Shown here one piece after another: positions 1 to 3,865 of a stretch of DNA of 5,964 bases. Both the position numbers and the translations under genes were made by a program. Location of the stretch: assembly GCA_036393335.1 (NCBI GenBank), contig DASWHD010000133.1, forward strand, positions 1 to 5,964, given 5' to 3'. The notes beneath the pieces were generated by a model. That model worked only from the letters and a program-made list of their open reading frames with translations. It had not been told where the DNA came from and did not search any database. This DNA is from DASWHD01 sp036393335 (GTDB lineage Bacteria > CG2-30-53-67 > CG2-30-70-394). Each line of letters starts with the position of its first letter. Within the stretch, counting starts at the first letter, position 1.

Positions 1-1
1 T

Positions 2-208
2 GGCCTGGCACCGATGATCCTGGAGACCAGCGTCCAGGCCCGCTTCCTCATCCCCATGGCGATCTCCCTGGGCTTCGGCATCCTGTTCGCCACCGCCATC
101 ACCCTGCTGCTCATCCCGGCCCTCTACCTGGTGGTGGAGGATCTCCACGACCTGTTCGGCGTGCGTTCGCACATCGCCCCGGCCGAAGCGAAGGGCGAAG
201 CGCAGTGA
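2..208 (+). CDS. RND efflux transporter permease subunit, C-terminal fragment
   Basis: This is the last 68 codons of a gene that begins left of the window; the frame is open from base 2 and stops with TGA at 206-208. The fragment starts GLAPMILETSVQARFLIPMA and continues through a hydrophobic stretch (ISLGFGILFATAITLLLIPA) into LYLVVEDLHDLF. This matches the final periplasmic loop, last transmembrane helix and short cytoplasmic tail of AcrB/MexB-class resistance-nodulation-division permeases. Those proteins are about 1,000-1,050 residues long, act as inner-membrane trimers and use the proton gradient to drive drugs or other toxic compounds out through a periplasmic adaptor and an outer-membrane channel. 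The substrate cannot be told from this piece. A strong hairpin follows the stop, so this is probably the last gene of its transcript. The polar, Ala/Glu-rich tail after LHDLF is typical and not conserved. Family assignment is confident; subfamily is not. Confidence 0.9.
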   Translation, partial: GLAPMILETSVQARFLIPMAISLGFGILFATAITLLLIPALYLVVEDLHDLFGVRSHIAPAEAKGEAQ

Positions 209-267
209 CTTCAGCGGCGAGATACGTCACACGACGACGATCTCGCCGGCGACATCAGCCGCTGAGG
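209..267 (+). terminator. Strong hairpin just after the RND permease stop; possible terminator or mRNA 3' stabiliser
   Basis: A 9-bp perfect stem pairs CGGCGAGAT (215-223) with ATCTCGCCG (240-248). Inside it, past a one-base bulge, CGTC (225-228) pairs with GACG (236-239) around a 7-base loop. A second arm, TCAGCGGC (211-218), is perfectly complementary to GCCGCTGA (258-265). It shares bases 215-218 with the first stem, so the two folds compete or nest. The structure begins 3 bases after the stop codon. No T-run follows (the next bases are GGAAGGCAGG), so it lacks the classic signature of a Rho-independent terminator. It could equally protect the mRNA 3' end. The inverted repeats are directly visible; the function is inferred. 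Confidence 0.45.
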
Positions 268-288
268 AAGGCAGGAAAGCAGGAAGGT
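265..288. repeat. Three imperfect 8-bp tandem units, AGGAAGGC type
   Basis: Three consecutive octamers read AGGAAGGC, AGGAAAGC and AGGAAGGT. They follow directly on the hairpin at the end of the RND gene and make a purine-only tract apart from the last base of each unit. The repeat lies in the non-coding gap between the permease and rtcA. I infer that it is part of the same dispersed intergenic repeat material as the CCAAG repeats about 20 bases downstream. This cannot be shown from one copy. Confidence 0.5.
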
Positions 289-306
289 CGGGACCAAACT
301 GGATCT

Positions 307-332
307 CTCGCCAAGCCACCAAGCTCGCGAAG
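307..332. repeat. Three imperfect 8-9-bp tandem units, CTCGCCAAG type
   Basis: The units are CTCGCCAAG (307-315), CCACCAAG (316-323) and CTCGCGAAG (324-332). Short CCAAG-spaced repeats of this appearance are common as dispersed intergenic elements in GC-rich proteobacteria (recalled, not searched). Reading frames across this stretch on either strand show no recognisable protein. The remaining bases from about 333 to 470 show no gene or clear signal. Confidence 0.5.
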
Positions 333-470
333 GGCGGAACCCAACCGTTTCCACCGCGTTGCCAGCGGAACCGTCAATTCCCGCTCCCCCGGGACAGCGC
401 TAAACGGAGGGCACCTGGTCATCAGATTCTTGACGTCGAGTCCTGCAGGGCGGTAGTCGAGAGCACACCG

Positions 471-511
471 CATTCGCGTTCATTCCACGCATCATTCGCG
501 TCTATTCGCGG
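471..511. repeat. Four-unit 10-12-bp tandem repeat (CATTCGCGT) overlapping the 3' end of rtcA
   Basis: Units on the + strand are CATTCGCGTT (471-480), the degenerate CATTCCACGCAT (481-492), CATTCGCGTC (493-502) and TATTCGCGG (503-511). The core ATTCGC recurs at 472, 494 and 504, and the degenerate copy begins at 482. On the minus strand the core reads GCGAAT, spaced about one helical turn apart. The rtcA stop codon at 492-494 and its last few codons lie inside the array. GCGAATnnAC-type arrays are seen as dispersed intergenic sequence in many proteobacteria (recalled, not searched). The repetition itself is plain in the sequence. Confidence 0.6.
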
Positions 512-1607
512 TTCCTCGTTTGTCAGCTCCAGGATTTTCGGGGATGACGGTAACCGTGTAGTTACCCTCGGTTCCCTGCGCCAGGGTGATCCCGGCGAGG
601 CCGAACTGCTCCACCAGCCAGGCGGCGGTAGTGAGGTGGGCGGTGGGGTGGGCGACGGTGTAGGTCGTTTCCACCTGGGCGAGGGCGGCCGGGAGAATGA
701 GCTGATCGCCCAGGTGGTCGTCGACGCTGGCGCCGGAGCGGTGGTGGTCGAGGAGGGCGTGGACCGCCTCCTCGGCAACCTCCTCCGCGGGCCTGCCGCG
801 GCGGCCGAGGGCGGAGAAGCCGGCCCGTACGTGCTCGTACTCGGCGACCAGGAAGATGCCGGTGCCGGGGCTGGCGGCGCGGACGCGCTCGGGCCGCACG
901 TCGATCCCGACCCCGGTCTCGGTGAGCAGGCCCCACGCCCGGTCCGCCATGCGTTGCGGGATATGGGCGGGGAGGTCGGCGGCGACGGCGCGGCCCCACA
1001 CCTTGCGTAGGGTGCCACGCTCGGTGAGGTCCACGCGGGCGTCGGGGCTTCCGCCCTCGTCGCCACGCCCGCGGATCCGCGCGCGGATCTCGCCGCCGCC
1101 GGCCGAGTACCAGCCCCAGCGAAGCAACTCCAGCTCGGCGTGGATCCCGAACCGGGCCAGGACCGGCAGCCAGACGTCGCGGGCATAGTCGAAGGGCGGG
1201 CTCCACGGGACATGGGTGCCGCCGCGCACGGTCACGGTCGACGCCCCGGCCGCCAACCCCAGGAGGGGCACCACGGTCTGGAGCACCAGGGTGGCGGCAC
1301 CGGCGCTGCCCCCTTCCCGGGCCGCGGCGACGTCGAACGCATAGTCTCCGCCACGGGGTGGGCCGCCGGGGAGGAAGTCGATAGTAGTGGAGCCGAGGGC
1401 GTCGCCCCGGACCTCTGCCTCACACACGGCCGCCGCGGCACGGACCGCCGTGAGGTGCTGGGCGGCGAGCCCCGGCCGCCTGCGACGGGCGCGGATCCGC
1501 TCCATCCCCAGGGGCCGGCCCGTGGCGGCGGCGAGGGCGAGGGCCATGCGCAGGACCTGGCCGCCCCCCTCCCCGTACGCCCCGTCGATGGTGATCGGCC
1601 CCGTCAT
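492..1607 (-). CDS. rtcA: RNA 3'-terminal phosphate cyclase RtcA
   Basis: RtcA uses ATP to convert an RNA 3'-phosphate into a 2',3'-cyclic phosphate through a covalent enzyme-AMP intermediate; the product is a substrate for the ligase RtcB. The 371-residue product opens with ITIDGAYGEGGGQVLR (residues 5-20), the family's glycine-rich signature. It continues with RPGLAAQHLTAVRAA (44-58), LVLQTVVPLL (107-116), RGGTHVPWSPP (128-138) and WYSAGGGEI (166-174). Near the C-terminus, VAHPTAHLTT carries His324 at the position of the nucleophilic His309 of E. coli RtcA. The key residues are intact. The start chosen is the ATG at 1605-1607, which best fits the family N-terminus. An in-frame ATG at 1623-1625 adds six residues, and neither has a clear Shine-Dalgarno. 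The usual length is about 340; the extra comes partly from a 14-residue tail (after VIPE) that enters a tandem repeat. No rtcB or rtcR is in the window, and no sigma-54 motif was found upstream. Confidence 0.93.
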   Translation of the reverse strand: MTGPITIDGAYGEGGGQVLRMALALAAATGRPLGMERIRARRRRPGLAAQHLTAVRAAAAVCEAEVRGDALGSTTIDFLPGGPPRGGDYAFDVAAAREGGSAGAATLVLQTVVPLLGLAAGASTVTVRGGTHVPWSPPFDYARDVWLPVLARFGIHAELELLRWGWYSAGGGEIRARIRGRGDEGGSPDARVDLTERGTLRKVWGRAVAADLPAHIPQRMADRAWGLLTETGVGIDVRPERVRAASPGTGIFLVAEYEHVRAGFSALGRRGRPAEEVAEEAVHALLDHHRSGASVDDHLGDQLILPAALAQVETTYTVAHPTAHLTTAAWLVEQFGLAGITLAQGTEGNYTVTVIPENPGADKRGTANRRE

Positions 1608-1694
1608 CACCGTGTTGTTTAGCATGATTCGTTGGACAGCCGCGCGATGTCCCCGCCTATCAGCCGAAGGCCAAACCGCCGAACACCCTGTGGG

Positions 1695-1723
1695 TTGACA
1701 GCGACCATAGGCAATCCTAGCCT
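1695..1723 (+). promoter_or_regulatory. Sigma-70-type promoter for the toxin-antitoxin operon
   Basis: A perfect -35 hexamer TTGACA lies at 1695-1700. A 17-bp spacer separates it from TAGCCT at 1718-1723, which matches the TATAAT consensus at its three most conserved positions (T1, A2, T6). Transcription would begin near 1730 and give a leader of about 27 bases before the antitoxin ATG at 1757. The -10 element overlaps the operator-like repeats that follow, as expected for an autoregulated toxin-antitoxin operon. The assignment is by motif and position only. Confidence 0.6.
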
Positions 1724-1748
1724 GGAATGGTTCCATTCTGGTTCCAGG
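1721..1748 (+). promoter_or_regulatory. Operator-like repeats over the antitoxin promoter and RBS
   Basis: CCTGGAA (1721-1727) and TTCCAGG (1742-1748) form a perfect 7-bp inverted repeat with a 14-bp centre. Within it, TGGTTCCA occurs twice in direct orientation (1728-1735 and 1739-1746), exactly 11 bp apart, or one helical turn. A smaller palindrome, TGGAA-TGG-TTCCA, covers 1723-1735. Three TTCCA/TGGAA half-sites therefore span the -10 box, the start region and the ribosome-binding site AGGAG (1746-1750). Ribbon-helix-helix antitoxins bind such closely spaced half-sites and repress their own operon. That this antitoxin does so here is inferred. Confidence 0.55.
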
Positions 1749-1756
1749 AGAGCACC

Positions 1757-1993
1757 ATGGGCACATTGACCCTCAAAAATATCCCCGAGCATCTGCACGC
1801 CATGCTCAAGGAGAGCGCCGCGAAAAATCGCCGCAGCCTAAATAGCGAAATCCTCGTGCGCCTGGAAAGCGACTTCGCCGCCCCCGCCGTCGATTCCGAG
1901 ACCTACGCGAAGGAGCTCAAGGCGTTCACGGAGCGCCTGCCCAAGGTTGAGCACGCGAAGGTCACCCGCTACAAACGCCAGGGCCGGGCGTGA
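1757..1993 (+). CDS. Ribbon-helix-helix antitoxin, FitA/VapB-like
   Basis: This 78-residue protein begins MGTLTLKNIPEHLHAMLKES. It fits a ribbon-helix-helix DNA-binding domain: a short beta strand (TLTLKNIP, residues 3-10), helix 1 (EHLHAMLKESAAKN), the turn RRSLNS and helix 2 (EILVRLESDF, to about residue 40). This is the Arc/FitA-like fold of many antitoxins paired with PIN toxins. The charged C-terminal half (about 45-78, ending RYKRQGRA) is the part that usually wraps and inhibits the toxin. The ATG at 1757 has AGGAG at 1746-1750, six bases upstream; an in-frame ATG at 1727 lies inside the promoter and lacks such a site. Its stop overlaps the toxin start in the shared sequence GTGA. The gene uses AT-ending codons (AAA, AAT, CTA) that are scarce in the neighbouring aconitase and rtcA, hinting at a different origin. 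Autorepression is likely given the operator-like repeats. Confidence 0.85.
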   Translation: MGTLTLKNIPEHLHAMLKESAAKNRRSLNSEILVRLESDFAAPAVDSETYAKELKAFTERLPKVEHAKVTRYKRQGRA

Positions 1994-2403
1994 TCGTCGT
2001 CGATAGCAACGTCATCGCGTATTGCTGGGTGAATGGGCCGCACACTCCCGTGGCACAGCGGGTTCGCGTCCAGGACCCCGACTGGCATGCGCCGATCCTC
2101 TGGCGCTCGGAGATGCGCAGCATCCTGACCGGTTATTTGCGTGACGGGAGCCTAACTGGACCACAGATCGTCCGCATCATGACCGCGGTCGAGAGTGCGC
2201 TGGCCGGGCGGGAGCATCTAGTCCCCAGCGGGCGGGTGTTCGAGATCGCCGGCCAGTCACGCCTCTCCGCCTACGACTGCGAATTTGCCGCCCTCGCGAC
2301 CATTCTTGCGGTCCCACTGGTAACCGCGGACCGGGCCTTGCTCAAGGCATTCCCGGGGCAGGCCCTGACGATGGAGGCGTTTCTCAAAACGCAAGCGGAA
2401 TAA
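1990..2403 (+). CDS. vapC: PIN-domain ribonuclease toxin, VapC-like
   Basis: This 137-residue protein has the length and motif order of VapC/FitB-type PIN toxins, Mg-dependent endoribonucleases that often cut tRNA or rRNA and stop translation. The acidic metal-binding residues are in place: Asp5 in MIVVDSNVIAY, Glu41 in ILWRSEMRSIL, Asp96 in LSAYDCEFAALA and Asp114 in VTADRALLKAF. None is missing, so it looks catalytically competent. The start is GTG at 1990-1992, overlapping the antitoxin stop by four bases (GTGA), which suggests translational coupling that keeps antitoxin in excess. It ends in TAA. The gene ends 64 bases from the convergent hemH stop. No other partner gene is present. The RNA target cannot be read from the sequence. 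PIN-family assignment is strong; an exact VapC versus FitB label is a naming choice. Confidence 0.9.
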   Translation: MIVVDSNVIAYCWVNGPHTPVAQRVRVQDPDWHAPILWRSEMRSILTGYLRDGSLTGPQIVRIMTAVESALAGREHLVPSGRVFEIAGQSRLSAYDCEFAALATILAVPLVTADRALLKAFPGQALTMEAFLKTQAE

Positions 2404-2439
2404 CGGCAGACATGCCTCCATCGTGGTTATAGGCGGGAC

Positions 2440-2461
2440 CGGCTCGCAGCGCTGCGGACCG
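2440..2461. terminator. Weak bidirectional hairpin between convergent vapC and hemH
   Basis: The 64-bp gap between the two convergent stops contains a perfect 12-base palindrome, CGCAGCGCTGCG (2445-2456). It is extended by CGG (2440-2442) pairing with CCG (2459-2461) across one mismatch and one G-T wobble. The hairpin would have about a 4-bp inner stem around a GCGC loop. There is no T-run on either side. It is a reasonable place for termination of both transcripts, but the signal is modest. Confidence 0.3.
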
Positions 2462-2467
2462 CGTGGT

Positions 2468-3523
2468 TCAGGCGCCGCCAGCCAGCCACGGGGCCGAGTC
2501 GTGAAGGATGTGGACCACCCCTTCTATCCAGGCCGCGTGGCTATTGACGCAGGGGATGAGGGTCAGCTCGTCGCCGCCGGCGGCGCGGAAGGCGTCGCGG
2601 CCGCGGATGCCGATCTCCTCCAGGGTCTCCAGGCAATCGGCGACGAAGGCGGGACACAGGACCGCCAGGCGCTTCACGCCGCGACGGGCGAGGGCCGTGA
2701 TCTCCACGTCGGTGAAGGGCTGGATCCAGGGCGTCTTGCCGAAGCGTGACTGGAAGGTGGTGGCGGTCGCGTCCGCGGCGAGGCCGAGGCGCCCCCGCAG
2801 GGCCCGACTGGTGGCGAAACACTGGGCCCGGTAGCAGTTGCGGTTGCCCTCCCAGATCCGGTCGCAGCAGTCGGTGGCGGCGAGGCATTGGTTGCCCGTG
2901 TCGTCCCCCTTGCGCACCTGCTTCTCGGGCAGGCCATGGTAGCTGCACAGGACGAAGTCGGGCCGCGCCGCGTCCAGGGCCGGGCGGGCAACCTCCGCCG
3001 CCGCGTCGATGAAGCCGGGATGGTCGTAGTAGGGCTCGACCACGTGGATGAACGGGGTGTTCCACAACAAGCCGGCCTGGCGGTAGACCTCTTCCAGGAT
3101 GGAGCCGGTGGTGGAGGCGGCGAACTGCGGGTAGAGGGGAAAAATGACCACCCGATCGCAGCCACTCCAGCGCAGGCGGTCGAGGGCGGCCTCGATGGTG
3201 GGGTGGCCGTAGCGCATGGCGAGCTCCACCCGCACCGCAGGGCCGAGCCGGTCGGCGACCCGCTCGCGCAGGGCGCGGCCGTGAACCATGAGGGGCGAGC
3301 CCTCCTCCGACCAGATCTTTTCGTACGCCTCGGCCGCCTTGCGCGGCCGGAACGGCAGGATCACCAGATTGAGCAGCATGGCGCGAGCGATGCCCGGCAT
3401 GTCGAGCACCCGGGGATCGCCCAGGAACTCGCGCAGGAAGACGCGCACCGCCGGCGGCGTCGGCGCCACGGGGCTGCCCAGGTTGACCAGGAGGACGGCG
3501 GTCTTGAGGGGAAAGCGGCTCAC
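2468..3523 (-). CDS. hemH: Ferrochelatase HemH with a cysteine-rich insert
   Basis: HemH inserts Fe2+ into protoporphyrin IX to make protohaem, the last step of the protoporphyrin-dependent haem pathway, in the cytosol or at the inner membrane. The 351 residues show the family pattern: AVLLVNLGSP (9-18), REFLGDPRVLDMP (31-43), EEGSPLMVHGRAL (73-85), VIFPLYPQFAASTTGS (126-141) and FVLCSYHGLPEK (190-201), whose His196 matches the catalytic His. TFQSRFGKTPWIQPFTD (256-272) and CPAFVADCLETLEEIG (290-305) follow, with Glu299 as the expected active-site acid. Between 213 and 235 lie Cys213, 219, 220, 230 and 235 (NQC...DCCDR...NCYRAQC). This arrangement resembles bacterial ferrochelatases reported to hold an internal [2Fe-2S] cluster and is absent from the E. 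coli enzyme. The start is GTG at 3521-3523, chosen by family N-terminus; no clear Shine-Dalgarno precedes it. The gene diverges from aconitase and converges on vapC. Confidence 0.95.
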   Translation of the reverse strand: MSRFPLKTAVLLVNLGSPVAPTPPAVRVFLREFLGDPRVLDMPGIARAMLLNLVILPFRPRKAAEAYEKIWSEEGSPLMVHGRALRERVADRLGPAVRVELAMRYGHPTIEAALDRLRWSGCDRVVIFPLYPQFAASTTGSILEEVYRQAGLLWNTPFIHVVEPYYDHPGFIDAAAEVARPALDAARPDFVLCSYHGLPEKQVRKGDDTGNQCLAATDCCDRIWEGNRNCYRAQCFATSRALRGRLGLAADATATTFQSRFGKTPWIQPFTDVEITALARRGVKRLAVLCPAFVADCLETLEEIGIRGRDAFRAAGGDELTLIPCVNSHAAWIEGVVHILHDSAPWLAGGA

Positions 3524-3582
3524 GGAAGGGGGGCGAGACGGCGGCGCGAGGATGACTGCGCAGAGGTGTGCAAGTGCCTGCC

Positions 3583-3611
3583 ATCATTGGCTGCCGTGCC
3601 GAGCGGATCAA
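3583..3611 (-). promoter_or_regulatory. Candidate hemH promoter
   Basis: On the minus strand TTGATC (3606-3611) and AATGAT (3583-3588) are separated by exactly 17 bp, each matching the sigma-70 consensus at four of six positions. Transcription would start near 3576, leaving a leader of about 53 bases to the GTG at 3523. Spacing and position are right, but in a region this short a chance match is possible. Confidence 0.35.
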
Positions 3612-3644
3612 GGGCCGGCGGCCCGCGCACTGCACCCCTCCCCC

Positions 3645-3720
3645 TCTCCCCGTCCTTCCCCCCACCAGGGGGGAGGAAGCTTCGCGCCGGCCGCTCGCGG
3701 CAAGTTGCCATCTCCCCGTC
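3645..3720. repeat. C/G-tract hairpin with flanking direct repeat; likely dispersed intergenic element
   Basis: CCCCCC (3658-3663) and GGGGGG (3668-3673) form a hairpin around ACCA; the wider arms CTTCC (3655-3659) and GGAAG (3675-3679) are also complementary. The decamer TCTCCCCGTC occurs at 3645-3654 and again at 3711-3720. Read as protein, the stretch gives a Ser-Pro-Arg-Pro-Ser-Pro phrase followed by Gly-rich sequence, an artefact I associate with mis-called ORFs over common proteobacterial intergenic repeats. The hairpin and direct repeat are visible; membership of a genome-wide family is inferred. Confidence 0.45.
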
Positions 3721-3766
3721 GGAGCGGACGCCGGGAGGCGCATCCGGTGAGGCGGCCGCCCTCCGG

Positions 3767-3795
3767 TTGCTCGGAGGTTACGGATCTAATAAAAA
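3767..3795 (+). promoter_or_regulatory. Weak candidate aconitase promoter in an AT-rich island
   Basis: TTGCTC (3767-3772), a 17-bp spacer and TAAAAA (3790-3795) give a poor -35 (three of six) with a fair -10 (four of six). The AT-rich run around 3785-3800 stands out in otherwise very GC-rich DNA and sits about 70 bases before the aconitase start. The exact elements are uncertain. Confidence 0.25.
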
Positions 3796-3854
3796 TTCTG
3801 ATTCGCCTGGCCGCGGTCGTAGCGGCGTCCTGTCCAACCTGGCCAACCCCCATG

Positions 3855-3859
3855 AGGAG
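3855..3859 (+). promoter_or_regulatory. Aconitase ribosome-binding site that decides the start
   Basis: AGGAG lies six bases before the ATG at 3866. A second in-frame ATG at 3860 directly abuts the AGGAG and would have no usable spacing, so 3866 is preferred. Confidence 0.75.
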
Positions 3860-3865
3860 ATGGCG

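Larger units (their letters stand above)
3524..3865. other. Divergent intergenic region between hemH and aconitase
   Basis: This 342-bp stretch holds no gene I can support. Reading frames here give low-complexity Pro/Ser/Arg products typical of GC-rich non-coding DNA. Visible contents are a possible hemH promoter on the minus strand (3583-3611), a C/G-tract hairpin with a flanking 10-bp direct repeat (3645-3720), an AT-rich island with a weak aconitase promoter candidate (3767-3795) and the aconitase ribosome-binding site (3855-3859). I saw no riboswitch and no convincing Fur box. Confidence 0.6.

Noticed and set aside
205..473. Small frames in the gap after the RND gene (+ 205-456; - 255-473)
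   Set aside because: They run across tandem repeats and a hairpin, have no Shine-Dalgarno and give low-complexity Arg/Ser-rich products.
422..1213. Overlapping minus-strand frames inside rtcA (422-1213 and 562-1206) and + frames at 636-1010, 856-1188 and 1140-1622
   Set aside because: They are Pro/Arg/Ser/Ala-rich shadows of rtcA with no domain, whereas the rtcA frame shows all family motifs.
1608..1756. Sigma-54 (RtcR-type) promoter upstream of rtcA
   Set aside because: I looked for GG and GC dinucleotides with the required 10-bp gap on the minus strand. The nearest candidates were off by one or more bases, so no site is supported.
1626..1766. Extended RtcA start at 1766 (adding 53 residues to the N-terminus)
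   Set aside because: The extension lies over the toxin-antitoxin promoter and operator, overlaps the antitoxin start codon and has no family counterpart.
2404..2420. Small inverted repeat GGCA/TGCC just after the vapC stop
   Set aside because: A 4-bp stem with a 4-base loop is too short to mean anything in GC-rich DNA.
2541..3743. A 400-codon minus-strand frame overlapping hemH
   Set aside because: Arg/Pro/Gly-rich frame-shifted reading of hemH plus upstream DNA; it lacks any ferrochelatase or other motif.
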